Shown here: positions 20,523 to 33,282 of the stretch, piece by piece
Position numbering within the stretch: the stretch's first letter is position 1
Layout of the letters: every line of letters begins with the position of its first letter
NCBI GenBank assembly: GCA_021234155.1
Contig: JAJEKV010000001.1
Coordinates: 36,440,826 to 36,504,825 of the forward strand
Reading direction: 5' to 3'
Length of the DNA stretch: 64,000 nucleotides
From: Isoetes taiwanensis
Taxonomy: Eukaryota; Streptophyta; Lycopodiopsida; Isoetales; Isoetaceae
The notes under the pieces: model-generated
What the model was told of the DNA's origin: nothing
The model's database searches: none
What the model saw: the letters and a program-made list of their open reading frames with translations, nothing else
Translations under genes and position numbers: made by a program

Positions 20523-22929
20523 GTTCCATAAACCTATCTAAACAAAAATCCACATCGATGAATACACTAATAATTGATCTATTGAAGCTAGAAATTTTCT
20601 ACAACTTCTGGCCATAGAAAAAACCCATTATGAAGATCTAGGGGCAGTGGACGATGTAATTCTATTCTTAATGAAATTTGGGGAGAGATTGTGCACATAA
20701 TTGTTGCTCATGGTTATGCTAAGAAATTCCTTGATTCTGGATGCTTTTCAAATATTTAAAAATGTCATTGCGTCAGGCTTTATGCCCTCAAAGAATGTGG
20801 AAAGAAGTGGAGGATGGACCCTTAATGCCAGTTTGAAATCCAAAGATGTTAGCACCCAAGAGCTCAGTGAGAGATCTTGGTCAGCTCCAAAACAGTATCC
20901 ATAAGCATATCATGCATTGGGTTGCAATAACAAGGGTACACCAAAGATGTCCACATATTCGGTAGAATTTACGTCGACAATTGAATATTGGATGGGGCTC
21001 TTAGAGCAACTAGATAACTTCTGCTTATGTTGGTCCGTGGAAGGTTAAACCCATACCGGAATTCAAGCCATTCATGGATTTGAAGAAGGGCATGTTTAGA
21101 ATGGCGTGCCCCGATGATGTCTTGTGTCCGACGTGGGTGGGTTGCTATCAAAGAGCCCCAAATAGATGATAAAAAAGACAATTTTGAGACTATCCAGGTG
21201 ACTTGGTGGGAGCCTATCCCTATGACGAACCAGGTGTTCTCAGCCAATTACGTAAATTGTTAGAAGAAGAGATGGAGGCCGACGGCTGCTAATGACCACA
21301 TTGAGATAGAGACTATTGATTATGCTTGGAGTCCTTCCAATAAGAAGAAGCTACCAACATTGTCAATATTCTTGTGCTTGTTGCCAAAGCATATGCAGCA
21401 CTCGCTGAGGATGTATGTTAGTATAAGAAAAATGTCATGGAAGCAAGGTTTTCATTAAAAATCTACAAATTCAGGTATTGTCCAAATTTAATGAAATTGT
21501 GCTTTATTATTATAATAACATAGATTGATAACAACCTACTTAGGAGTCGTAATTAAAGACCGTTTAGGGTCTTGGTCAGGTTCTGGATCACTTGCAAGAC
21601 AGTCCTCAACGAAGACCCTAAAATCAAATAGGCAGATCCGGAGCAAGAGTGTCACACGGGATTTTGCAAATAACTAAGAATAAAAAAACTAATTGAGAAC
21701 AGAAAACAAGAGAAACCTCAATGACAAAAAAGGATCTCTTTAAGTGAGTAGGATAACATACAAAGGATCTCGCCTGAAATGCGGAGATGGAAACAAGAAG
21801 AAACATCTTAAGCCTATGCTTCTGACAATGGTCTTAGGCCCATAATGGCAAAACTACTGTTTGAGGATAGTGGCTACCTACTCCCAAAATCTCTGCTGAC
21901 ATCTAAGAAATCTCCTTAATTGATGACTGTTAGCTCATAAAGGTCGTGATTCATGCCGTGGACAACTCACGCTCTGGGTTCCAGGTAAGTAACGAATACC
22001 TTATATACATGTAATCTAGAGAACTTCGATTGGGATCGAATATTTAGCTCAGATGAGATTACAGATGGTAACACATTGCATCCATAAAATGCTTAATGTG
22101 CCTTGATTTTTAAATTATTCAAGAGAAAAAAATGGCTCCCTGTGAGATTGAAAAATAGAAGAGAACTTAGTGATATCAAAGAAAACAGGTAGGACGATCA
22201 AGCGGCGGTGGATATGGTGGCTAAAGACTACAAAGGGGGAGCAAACGGGTTGTTGATGCAAAGGACGAGAGCTCAGGTAATAGTAGAGGAGATGGGATGT
22301 GTGACCTCTCATTCTGCCAAACATGCTATCTTGTTGGAAGTGGCTAGGGAATGTATCAGTGATAATCCCCAACATGGTAGAACTTCTATCCGTAATGTGC
22401 TCGGATTGTTTGCTAATTGTAGGGGATTTTATCCTATCTAGTGTTAGGATAAGCTAACTAGTTTAGAAAGGGCTAGACTAGTTTGGTAGATTAATATTCT
22501 ACCAACTCAGATTTGCCAATGACACTATCAACCAAGTATACAGGGAAAAACGGCCCATGTCATATGATACACTGGAGTAACTCACAATGGTGTCATTCAG
22601 GCAAGGATTGAGCCATGCAACTCAATAGCGCTTACATTAGAACTCTACACTAAGAATACATGACATATACCATGCTAGACAAGAATTACTCACTGTTTTG
22701 GGTGAGCGCATCGTTCGGACAAGTCCATTGAGTTTTATAGGCAAGATGCGTCCGTAAAGCACCATTCTTTGCCAAAACAGCCCGACGCCACTTTATGGTT
22801 TTGTGAACATGCTTGCTGAGTACGACGCCTCACGAGACATCCACAAAAGACACTTAAGCAGATGTAAATTTTTGGTGCGGTGCAAATGTTGTTGAAAAAT
22901 TGCAAAGAGGCAAAGTAGAATGTTCTACA
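20523..22929. other. AT-rich sequence without a recognisable gene
   Basis: Only short open frames occur. A minus-strand frame at 21247-20969 and a plus-strand frame at 22208-22441 are 77-92 codons long and show no family signature. The plus-strand reading around 21100-21350 is protein-like but full of stops. It may contain a decayed gene or element that I cannot name. Confidence 0.5.
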
Positions 22930-24060
22930 TGCTCAGATGCTCATGAACAAGCAATTCAGTCCAAGAATAGAAAGTCTCATAGGCAAGCCCCTCAATCTAA
23001 AGATAAAAAGTTTTTTGAAACTTTGCAAAAAGCCAAAAATAGAATATTTTGGAATCTTCCAGATGTTCATGGGTAGACACCTCAGTCTAAATATAGAAAG
23101 TTTTAAAACTTTGCGAACTCAGTCCAAGAATAGAAAGTTTTCAAAATATACAATGCTTTTGAAATGGTAGTAGATGGGAGTAAGCTCCTCATGGGTAGTA
23201 GATATGACTTCTCAATAGGTGATTCTTTATAATTGGTAGTATTGGATGTTGAGCCACATGGATGATGCTTTTCTTATGTGTGATGCTTTGGAATTTGTAG
23301 TAGGCGTGCAAACTCAGCCCAAGAATAGAAAGTTTTTAAAATATGCAATACTTTGGAAATAGTAGTAGGTGGGAGTAAGCTCCCCAATGGGTAGTAGGTA
23401 TGACTCCTCAATAGGTGATTCCTTAGAATTAGTAGTACGTGGTAGTAAACTTCTCATAAATTGTCAAATGGATGTTCAGTGACATCGATATGGATGCTGA
23501 CCTACATTGATGATGCTTTCCTCATGTGTGATGCTTTGGAATTGGCAGTAGGTGTGACTCAGCTTCTAATGGGTGCAATTTTGGAATTGGTAGTAGGTAT
23601 GTATAAGCTCTACATGGGGGATACTTTGAAATTGTAGTAGGCACGAGTCAACTCCTCATGTGTGATGCTTTAGAATTGTCAGTAGGTGTGAGTCAGTTTC
23701 TAATGGGTGCAACTTTGGAATTGGCAATAGTTATGAGTAAGCTCCTAATGGACGATACTTTGGAATTGATAGTAGATGTGTATAAGCTCTACATGGGTGA
23801 TACTTTGAAATTGTAGCAGGTATGAGTCATCTCCTCATGTGTGATACTTTCAAATTGGTAGTAGATGTGAGTCAACTCTTGATAGGTGATACTTTGGAAT
23901 TGGCAGCAAGCTCCTTAGAGATTGACAAATGAATGTTGAGTACAGTAGGTGTGAGTCGGCTTATAATGGGTGAGACTTTGGAATTGATAGTAGGTGTGAG
24001 TAAGCTCCCAATGGGTGATACTTTGCAATTGGTAGTAGGTGTTGATAGTAGGTGTGTGTG
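22930..24060. repeat. Degenerate minisatellite
   Basis: About 22940-23340 repeats a motif close to CTCAGTCCAAGAATAGAAAG at least five times. From 23160 to 24060 a second motif of about 45-50 bases (GTAGTAGGTGTGAGTAAGCTCC, then TAATGGGTGATACTTTGGAATTG, each shown in part) recurs more than ten times with substitutions and deletions. The two motifs are interleaved around 23290-23400. No coding potential is evident. Confidence 0.8.
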
Positions 24061-24147
24061 ATCGAGGCGAGGCCTCGGCCGAGGAATAATACCAAAGATG
24101 TCCAAGGCGAGGCCTCAGCCAAAGGCCGAGGCCGAGCCAAGGAACAT

Positions 24148-24616
24148 CTTAAAGCCTGACACTACTAACATTATCCTTTCCAACTATGGTCTCTGCTTTA
24201 GTTGTAAGATCAACCCTGCAAAATCCAAGTTTACTGCTCATGAACAGATCTTGGGGGCTAACAGTGCTAACCAGCTGGGGTGCAACTTCAATTCTCCCAA
24301 TGTTCCTTCTAAGATGCTTAATATCCCTTTTGCCATCAGATCCAATGAAGCTGATCTTTGGTCTGGAATTATTGAGAAATTCATCACTAAGGTGGACAAT
24401 CTAAGTTCTAAATATCTGTCTAAGCCAAGGAGAGCCATTTTAGCCAGTTCTGTCATTGCCTCTACTCATGTCTATCAGACCTCCCTTCTTCTTGCTCGCA
24501 AAAAAGTCTATATCAGACTCCAAAGTATCAGCAGATTTATTGCTCGTGGAAGCAACAAGAGATGTTGGACTCTAGTTCCATGGGAGTTTGGGTGGTTTGA
24601 ATATTATCAATATTGA
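24148..24616 (+). pseudogene. LINE reverse transcriptase C-terminal fragment (element d)
   Basis: The frame reads INPAKSKFTAHEQILGANSA, then LNIPFAIRSNEADLWSGIIE, SSKYLSKPRRAILASSVIAS, THVYQTSLLL and CWTLVPWEFG. This matches the region after the RT thumb in plant L1 elements. The frame slips near 24595, where another frame continues as GGLNIINIETH. It is isolated: no upstream RT or 3' tail is found. It belongs to a different LINE lineage from elements a-c. Confidence 0.75.
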
Positions 24617-27600
24617 AACGCATATCAACGTTGTAGTACGGTGTGTTTGTTTACATGGTAAGTTTGGCGGAGATTATAATGGTCAGGCATTGCCATTAGG
24701 AACCTATATAAATTTGTGTTAAAATGTTAATGCAATAATGATTCTCAAAAGTAGAGCCATCTACCATCTCAAACCAAATTGTCATGTTGAAATAAGAGAA
24801 TTATATACTTGCACATCGATGCTCATGGCAAAGATGTTTATTAATTGAAATACAAGAAGTTATTTAAAGTAATATGAGTGCGTAACAACAAAGTTAGCGC
24901 AAAAGATCGAATTTGAATATACATTGAAGTTGTAATTATCTTCATGATTGAAGATCGATCTCTAACATCTTTAAACTCAAATTTTGCTAGACCCATTTCT
25001 ATATGGGATTGTGCTAGGAATAAAGCATAAGACAGCTATCATAACATGTAAATCATATACTTTATTAATAATGCTTCCAAACATGTCATGGCATTATGTG
25101 GTAGTTCCAGTTTGTTATGCTATATTTTCCAAGCATGATTCATCCCATCCAAGTGGGATTTTTCTCAGCAAGTAGCCAAATAAAAAGATCATAAATATAG
25201 CTCGGTCTAAATTTTTGAATGCCCAAAAGTTTGTAGTGATATGTACGTTAAAAATCACGTATTCACCTTTTACTCCAAATCTAAGCTATGATTAAATCTC
25301 CCTTGTAAAAGGGATATGGTTAAAAAAGATGCTTGTAGGAACCCTACATAAATAACTGACGTATTGTACTTTTCATTATTTCTAGTAGTTTGGATAAAAT
25401 TTTGATATGGGAAACTTGAACGTAAAAATAGAGTGGGTCAGTTTCTGCCCTATCCGCCAATCTCTGTCTGCCATGTGGCAGGCTTTCTTTCTCGGAATTA
25501 CTAATTCTTAAACTTGAATTTTCAGGAATCATTTATTAAGCGTGTGTTTTTCCAGTTCAAATTTCTTGATGAGACAGAAATCAAAAAATCCATTCCAGAT
25601 ATTCATCAGATTCGTAGATAGATTTGCACAGATAAAATTAATAAAATCATAATAGTTTCATTCATAAAACTATCAGGGAATTATATATACACAAGGTGGA
25701 GATAGAGACAATCCTTCTAAGGCCCACCTCTTACTTGGTAACTGTATTTCTTCATCCCAGTGCCCCTTTTTTCTTATTTGAGCTTCGGAAGTCCAAAAGC
25801 CCTCTCATTGTTGCTTGCTTTCTTGTAATATCCTGCATAAATTCATTTCGGTGTCAAATCTGAGCCGATCTATCCACTCTGCAAGCTCCATATCTCTCGT
25901 ATTAGTAGATCCCAATAAATGCTCAGGCCATAGTAAATGCCGCAGTGGTAGATCTAGTTACGACCGTGACGCAGATCCCTCATGCTCTATTTTTTACCTC
26001 CATAGCCATAAGCTTGCTTTGCTCCAAGAAACTCTCGTCCACGGGCATTAAGTAGCTTCAAGAACTTGTCCACAGGGCTGACAAGGGCCAAAAAACTCGT
26101 TCTAGCACTCTAGAAACCCTGATATATCAAAAATCGAAGCAATAAAAGCAAGAATAGCAAGAAAGCATGAAAAACCAACTATTTACCACAAAACTATGGA
26201 AAAACAGAGGATCTGCACCTATAAAGCTTCAAGAAACTCGAGAAATAGTAGCCATCAACTTAAAATGCTCCAAGAACGGCAAAAAAGAGTGGCGCTCCAA
26301 TTGAAAACCGAATAGCCAAGATTCCACAGCCAAGCCGCTCCAAATGAAGTAAGAAACAAGCCGATCGGCCTAGCCAAACTCCTTGGCGTCAAAGCGACGC
26401 CATAGCTGGAGCCGTCAGGAAGAGAAGAAGAAGAAGAAGAAGAGATTTTAACGTCACGCCACAAGGCAGCGTCCTATCGGACATGTGACACTTTACAACA
26501 CACCCAGATGGGTCCTGCCCCCACCACTTTACATTGCTGAAGTGGGTCCTTCCCCCACAAACTTTACATTGCATGGCCACTTTCACAACGAGGCGTTGAA
26601 CCCGTGAGAGAAAGAATAAACAGTAACTTTTTTTCAGAAATTGGCCTACCCTATTTTCATGTTACACCAATGTTTGTGCGTCGGGAATTCTGGCCAGAAA
26701 ATTGGCCTCCGCGCTGACGCGCGTCGGCCCCAAATTTCTAGGCCAGAATTCCCTCCACACAAACATTCCTGTATACATAATGTAACTTTGAGCTCTACAT
26801 GATGTAGACAATGCAAATGAATAGAAGTATATAAAAGGAAGAGAATTCTAATGTTGTGAAGACTTTGAGTTGTAAGCATAAACTGATCAACTTGAATACA
26901 ATAATCAATATATTCTTTTAGCAATCAATAAATTTTCACAAACATGTACCGTTCTCAATATAGCTACAAATATTTTCATCTTGCAAGACACATTATATAG
27001 CCCTGAAATGTGATTGTGTAAGATACACAGCCCCTACATAAATACAAATCATGCAAGGGCATATCTAGCAGTCAAGGCCTAAATACCATTTAAGTTCCAT
27101 TGTTGAAAGTGTGGAATGAAGAAATCCTAGAAAAAAACTATGTAAGGATAGATTCTTCAGAAAGTGTTGGTCCTTTATAGATGATATTATATGACATGGT
27201 ATTAACACACCAAAACAAGAAGTTTCTTTCCATTTTTTTCCTCCTCCGATAACATCATCTCTTCAATATCTTCATAAAAGCTTTATGCACTACAATGATA
27301 CATGATAAAAGACATGACTAAAATGGTCAGCTGGACAAGGAGTATGTTTGCTATTGTGCAAATTATATTTTAATCAGGTGTGAACTATCAAACCCGCCCA
27401 AAACTTTGCTGTTTTGGTCTAGAAAACTTAACCAAATATGAGCATATCAAACATCATCAAAAAGTCCCAGAGAGAGCTTTCCAATGCAATAACAAACACA
27501 CAAAACAGAGTTCGTATTCAAAAGTTATGATAAAAAGCATATTACCATCAAATCTACACTTTGTAAAAAGGCATCCGGATTGAAAAGACAAAGGTATCTA

Positions 27601-28047
27601 TTTTGATAGATCTGGGTCAAATCATATACCGATAGAATTCTCTACTTAAGCTTTCCAAAGAGCCCAATATCATCTGAATCTGACCTTTGTAGCTCAAGTT
27701 ATGAGCACGAAAATGCTTTTCTTCTTTATTTATTTTTAGTGACTTAGATATTATATATGGTTTGATAAAAAAGAACCTCTTATAAAAAATTTATTTTTGA
27801 TTAAAAACTTTTGTTTCCCAACCAGAAATTTGTATATAAGTATGAAGTTGAAACTGCTTGCCAATGTTGGTCAAAGGTTAGTTAAGGGGATTTCTTATTA
27901 TGTAGGTGTGCAAATTTGCAAAAGCATATTTTATTCATGTCCTATCACATTGAGTAAATTGAAAATAGAAGTGTCATCAATATTCCTTATCTAGCTGCAT
28001 TGCATGTTGCCATGATGATTCCTAACTGTTTCATATAGCATCAAAGG
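24617..28047. other. AT-rich sequence without a recognisable gene
   Basis: No frame here shows a family signature. Visible items are a GAAGAA-rich run at 26420-26440, a direct repeat of the type GGGTCCT.CCCCCAC..ACTTTACATTGC (26512 and 26541) and the hairpin at 26672-26764. The rest appears non-coding. Confidence 0.5.
26672..26764. repeat. 93-nt near-palindromic hairpin
   Basis: Outer arms 26672-26695 and 26741-26764 share GTTTGTG and GGGAATTCTGGCC in inverted form, with a four-base mismatch between. The inner parts AGAAAATTGGCC and GGCCCCAAATTTCT also pair, and the centre is the perfect palindrome GACGCGCGTC. The hairpin is GC-rich compared with its surroundings. It could be a miniature foldback, a rolling-circle-type end or a small-RNA precursor; nothing distinguishes these. 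Confidence 0.75.
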
Positions 28048-28340
28048 TAAATAGTTTTTTTTTTTTTTTTGGAAAGTAAGAGATGTTTTTTCCATTAATT
28101 AATAAAAGCCATACATATATCTGCTAAGAGAGAATAGAATAGAATAGGATTTTTACCGTCCATAGAGACGCCTATGGGACCCAAACAGGAGGCGCAGCAA
28201 GCGTATTACTGTCCGGATTAAAAAACCCCCCTCCCACCCTCCCCTCTCCCCTCTTCAATTGTGTAACCGTAAAGAGGAGCTCTGCAAGGTGAGGGCAGCC
28301 CGCCTGCAAAAGAAATGGGCAGTGTACAGGGGAGGCGCAG
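28048..28340 (-). mobile_element. LINE 3' end (element e)
   Basis: On the minus strand the segment ends in a run of about 17 A (T on plus, 28048-28064). Its CCTATGGGACCCAAA and CCGGATTAAAAAACCCCCC stretches match the 3' end of LINE a at 3750-3810. Only about 290 bases remain, so it is a severely 5'-truncated insertion. No coding part is left. Confidence 0.7.
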
Positions 28341-29814
28341 CAATTATTCTAGGTCAATGGCCTTCCAATCCTTGGACTGGCTATGTCTAGATAATTTTAG
28401 AAGCATAACTTTACCACTAGCATTAGCATTATCTTATCTTATTCTTGGTAGCCTTTTAATATTTGGTTATTGTGTTTGGTGATGGGGCCTAGTCCCCAAG
28501 TTTTAGATGGGTTGTTGCCCTTGCATGTGTCGTCCCATAACCCGTTGGGTTCTCGTGGACGTAAAAATTCATCTTATCTTATCTTATCCTAAAGGGTTGT
28601 TTGGGGGAGAGCAGATCCGTGAAGGGTATAAAAACCTCCTGTTATAGTCACATTTTAAGTTCAAAAAATTGTGACCAATATTGATAATATGAAACTTGAA
28701 AAATCATATTACAGGACTCACAACCATTCCTAAATCCAATGTTTTGTAGTAGTATCTCGATCCGCTTTATGTTCACCTGTGGCCATGGCTCATGCATTAA
28801 ATTCTAGAAACATCAGTCATCCAATCATGGGTCATCTAATACCATGTCTACAAACTTACATTACATAATGCATGCTCACTTATGTTTCCAATGTATCTAT
28901 TGTAGCAATGTATTGTAGCAGAACTATATGTGCCATGCATTTTTAATGTCTTTGAAATTTTATTGCCTATTGCAGGAATTTAGCTCAGCAAGGTAGTTTT
29001 GTCCTCCTTGCATTGCAACATTTGTTACCAAGATATATAGCACAAATCTTGACATGAAGTCCTAGCTCATTGTAATGCAGTCATGATTGCAGGGTCTTGT
29101 TGCACATAAAAGGGACCAATAAGTTGTACTATACAGATTATACTTTGTTGGAGCGCTAGAAAGGCGTCAATCAATCATGCCACTCTCATCCTTGAACTTT
29201 CCTGCACATGTCAGCTGTGTGCATGACATGTTTCATTCATGTGTCATCTGTGAACATAGCTTGTGTTTAGCAATAGAGTTGTCACAATGATTTGAATGAA
29301 AATATATATGGTGACAGGCGTGCCATTTATGTTTCTGTTATACATTTGTCACATCAGCTATAAAGTAATATCACCCATTACACTTTAATTGTGACTAAAG
29401 CCCATTGCATATTCTTTCCTTTCAAATCAGGTAATAAGGTAGGGAAATAGCAAATTCTATATATACTACAATTGGACCTAAATTTGATAATAAGGTAGTG
29501 AAATACCATTTACTACTACACATTGGACTAAAACTTTTGTTGGGTGCTGCAGAAACAAAATATGATTGTAGATATAGAATTCATAGAGCATAGCACAGGT
29601 GGCATCTGCCATCAATGCCCCTGGGAAATGAATCCATAGATTCACATAAATAAACCGCGGGAGATGCCTTTCAAAATTGAATCAATAGATTCACATGAAT
29701 AAACCTACTAAATCTTTTCATTTGCCTTTCTTTAATTAGGACTCCAAGCCAAGCAAAAGTGTTATGTTTTTTAGGGTTGTGGACCTATGATAGGATATAA
29801 AACATGGGAAATTA
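28341..29814. other. AT-rich sequence without a recognisable gene
   Basis: I see no supported coding or RNA feature. A stretch near 28400-28570 reads like non-coding LINE or intron sequence (repeated TTATCTTATC). The remainder is AT-rich with short frames only. Confidence 0.4.
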
Positions 29815-30500
29815 AACCAATGGTTAGGACATGGGCATTCAAGTTTCTGTCCTGCAAAACAACCTAGTTGGAACAGATAGTTAGAGAGGAAGTTAACAGT
29901 GTGCTAGCAATTGTTGGTGATCCCAGAAGAATAAGCCATTTCTAGAAATATCCTTTTCTCCCAGAGATAGTCTGATAGGAAATGATATATAAGCAAAGTA
30001 GATAATAATGGAAGAATGGGTGCAATAAATTACTTTTTGAAAATATTGAAATAAAATACTGTAGCAGCAGCTCCACAATCCAACGTTATTGTGCATTGTT
30101 GTTGGTGATACAGAGAAAGCTTTGAATGTCCTAAATTGTGACCTAAAACAAATGAGAAACAAAATTGTAAGGCTCAAAGAATAAAACATAAAGTCTTTTC
30201 AAAGGAATTGCAAATTTCTTAGTGGAATTAATAAACTTAATTCAACCCTGTAATAGAACTCCCAAACACTTTAAAGAGATTCCTCGCTTGGCACATCTCT
30301 CTTCTACAAAGTCTTCCAATAATATCAAATAGGGAAGTTTAAACCAATGGCTCTACACCTAACCTCTAGGACATGGGCATTCAAGTTCCTGTTCTGTAAA
30401 ACCAATGCAGTTGAAAAGACAATTAGAAGCAAAGAGGCTGAGAGTAAGGTGGATCGGGACTTGTAGGAGAAATGAGATGGTTTGTTATTAATATTGATTT
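29815..30500. repeat. Diverged direct repeat pair flanking the gypsy 2 end
   Basis: TAAACCAATGG, GGACATGGGCATTCAAGTT and CTGT.CTG.AAAAC occur in the same order at about 29815-29890 and 30338-30420, roughly 520 bases apart. The second copy lies about 100 bases from the truncated integrase end. They do not have LTR-like TG...CA ends. They may be a local duplication. Confidence 0.5.
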
Positions 30501-30522
30501 TACATTGCACAAATTTAAAACC

Positions 30523-31296
30523 TCATTTTAGGGATTTAATATCAACAAGGATGAGAAGATAGAGTTGTTTGTTCAGTTTTACCTGCCCTGTATCAAGTGC
30601 AAGGATTTTAAACGGAGATAGTTTGCTTTTATGGACTCTACTAAGTTGTAGGCTTAACTCTACTAAGTGGACGAAATCATCCCACTTAGATTGCTTGTTC
30701 CAAACAAAGCTTCTTAACATATCTTCGATGATCCTATTGGTTCGCTCTGTTTGACCATCTGTTTGCGGATGATATGCCGTGCTCATGGAGAGCTTCGTCT
30801 GGATGGTGGTGAATAGGTTCTGCCAAAAAGCACTCATGAATTTAGAGTCCCTATCCGAGATTATCTCCCTCGGCATGCCGTGGAGTCTAAAAATCTCCTT
30901 AGTAAATAGGACGGCAGTATCCAATGATGTATCTGTTGTCCTGCACGGCACGAAGTGTGCCATCTTTGACAACTTATCGACCACCACCATAAGGGCATCC
31001 TTGCCTCTTGCTGTTCTTGGGATCCCTGTAATGAAGTCCATGCTTATGACTTCCCACTTAGCATTTGGCACTGGCAACGGCTCCAAGGCTCCTGGGATTT
31101 GGAGTTGCTCCGCCTTTGTTTGCTGGCATATCTGGCACTCACGAATGTACCTTGCTATCTCCTTCTTCATGCCGGACCAGAAGTAGCTGCTTCTAATCTT
31201 GAAGTACGTCTTCATAAACCCTGCATGCCCTGCTATGGGACTATTGTGTGTATCATGGAGGATTAGCTTCCTTACTCTTGAAGATTCGGTACACAC
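30523..31296 (-). pseudogene. Gypsy 2 integrase
   Basis: The 257-codon frame has the HHCC zinc domain (AGHAGFMKTYFKIRSSYFWSG split, then CQICQQTKAEQ) and the catalytic core. The core Asp residues are in VISMDFITGIP and IISDRDSKFMS, and the Glu is in GQTERTNRIIEDML. The final 20 residues depart from the family after KLSPFKI, so the C-terminal end, including any chromodomain, is missing. It would join element cDNA to target DNA. Confidence 0.88.
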
Positions 31297-31489
31297 AATT
31301 TGTTTTTATGGTATAGCAAGTTACCCTCTTTCTTATAGTGCCTGAACATCTCCCTTTCCTTATCGGTCCTGGCCTTCTTACAAAGACTTCCCCAAACTTC
31401 TTTAAAGTCGGGATCTGTTGGCAAGGCTTCTTCGATCTTCTTGCCATACTCACTTGTGAGCCTTGATATGGCATTACAATGTGTCCTCG

Positions 31490-31774
31490 TCAAAGCGCAT
31501 CTGCAACTACGTTGAGCTTGCCTGGCTTATAAATTATCTCGAAGTCATATTCTGCGAGGAATTCCATCCACCTCCTTTGCCTCAAGTTGAGGAGTGGTTG
31601 TGTAAAAATGTATTGGAGGCTTTGATGATCCGTATCTAGCTGGAACCTTCTTCCCAACAGATAGTGCCTCCAAATTCTTAAAGCTCTTACTATAGCCAGA
31701 AGCTCGTGATCATGTGTCGGATAGCGCTGCTCTGCCTCATTCGAGTCATAGGCCACTACCCTTTGCTCCTGCAT
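31490..31774 (-). pseudogene. Gypsy 2 RNase H
   Basis: The frame reads [20 protein letters not shown], then [19 protein letters not shown] and [12 protein letters not shown]. It contains the Glu and Asp residues typical of gypsy RNase H. It lies between RT and integrase but in a different frame from both. The join to RT (near 31800) and the linker (31493-31272) are frameshifted. Confidence 0.85.
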
Positions 31775-31821
31775 AAGGACTTTTTGTTGCTATCCTCGCT
31801 AGCGTCCTCGCCGCCACAAGC

Positions 31822-32715
31822 TTATCTTTGGCTGGATCTCGCAAGACTAGGACTTGTTGTCAAAGCTTCTTTCAAGGTCTCTGTATGGGCCTTCTTTTGC
31901 CAACGACTTGCCCAATCCTTTATCTTTCCCACTTTGGTGAGGTCCGTTAATGGCGCTGCTACCTTAGCAAAGTTCTTGACGAACTTCCTATAATATCCTG
32001 CTAGGCCAAGGAAGCTTCTCACTTCATGGGTGTTCTTCGGTGGCGGCCAATCAATCACTGCTTCGATCTTCGCAGGGTCCGTGGAGATGCGTTCTGCTGT
32101 GATCACATGCCCTAAGTACTCCACTCTTTCTGTTGCGAAGTGGCACTTGGATAGCTTCGCAAAGAGTTGATGCCTTCTTAGCTTTTCAAGCATCTTTCTT
32201 AAGTGCTGGACATGCTCCTCTAGGGGCTTGCTGTAAACTAGAATATCATCAAAGACGACTATGATGAAAGAGTCTAGGAATTCACGGAACATGTCATTCA
32301 TTAGCCTCATGAAAGTTGCCGGAGCATTCGACAATCCGAACGACATCACCGTGAACTCGTAATATCTTGTCCTGAAGGCAGACTTATGGATGTCTTCTTC
32401 TTTGATTCTTATCTGGTGATACCCTGATCTCAGGTCTATCTTGGAAAAGACTTTTGCTCCCTGCAACTGATCCATTAGATCATCAGATCTAGGCAAAGCA
32501 TACTTGTTTTTGATGGTGTGCTTGTTCAATTGATGATAGTCAATGCACATCCTAAGGCTTCCATCCTTCTTCTTCACAAAAAGGATAGGCGCTCCAAAAG
32601 GAGAGACACTAGGTCTTATGAACCCTAGGTCTAGCAATTCTTGCAGTTGCTTTTTCAATTCCATCAACTCTTGGGTGTAGGGGAGCCTTGCTTGTTGGCT
32701 TAGTCCCTGGCTCAA
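31822..32715 (-). pseudogene. Gypsy 2 reverse transcriptase
   Basis: The frame includes [53 protein letters not shown], the catalytic FDDILVYSK (the usual YVDD-type site is VFDD here) and [20 protein letters not shown]. It overlaps the protease frame at 32609-32715 in a different frame, so a frameshift separates protease and RT. Otherwise it is uninterrupted. Confidence 0.9.
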
Positions 32716-33280
32716 GTGCTATTTCACACTCGACTCCTCTGTAGGGTGGAAGCTGCTTAATCTCATCAGGAAACAAGTCATGGAATTCCTTCACCAACTT
32801 TGCTATAGGCTTTGAGAGCTTGCTCAATGTTTTGGCCTCTTTCTCTTCTTCTGTCTCTTGGTCGTCAACCTCAAGTTTAAGGAGATAGGCCACTTGCTCC
32901 TTCCTTATGCATTTACGTAACTTCTCACTAGACATGCATTGCATGATTGGGGTGACTTCTTTACCTGTTATCTCAATGATTTTGCCTTCTGGCATTGTTA
33001 AGGTCACCTTCCGCTTCCCACAATCAATGACGGCTCCTGCTGGTCCAAGATACTTCATGCCTATTATCAAATCATATTTGCCGATGTTCATCACTTCAGC
33101 TCCCAGTGCTACATTGATTCCTGGCAAGTCTACGTTGAAGTTGATCCTCTTCCCTGTTGTGTGTCGGACTGCTCCACTAGCCAAGACAACTGGCCTAGGC
33201 TTGGACTTCAAAGGCTTCAGCTTCAACATCTGTACCATCCTTGGCGAAGCAAAGTTATGGGTGCTCCCTGTATCTATCAA
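32609..33280 (-). pseudogene. Gypsy 2 aspartic protease
   Basis: The frame begins MIDTGSTHNFASPRMVQML, with the active Asp in DTGS. It continues through VDLPGINVALGAEVMNIGKY and DLIIGMKYLGPAGAVIDCG to the linker before RT ([16 protein letters not shown]). The family protease cleaves the gag-pol polyprotein. The frame is intact apart from its 3' shift into RT. Confidence 0.85.
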
Positions 33281-33282
33281 GA

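Noticed and set aside
20701-20904. Possible PPR-like fragment (DAFQIFKNVIASGFMPSKN)
   Set aside because: Only one partial motif resembles a PPR repeat and flanking frames are closed, so the similarity is too weak to call.
26389-26586. Minus-strand frame with a Leu run as a signal-peptide protein
   Set aside because: The Leu run comes from a GAAGAA microsatellite and there is no other support.
29815-30420. Direct repeats as LTRs of gypsy 2
   Set aside because: They lack TG...CA ends and a polypurine tract, both copies lie on the same side of the element, and nothing similar lies beyond gag.
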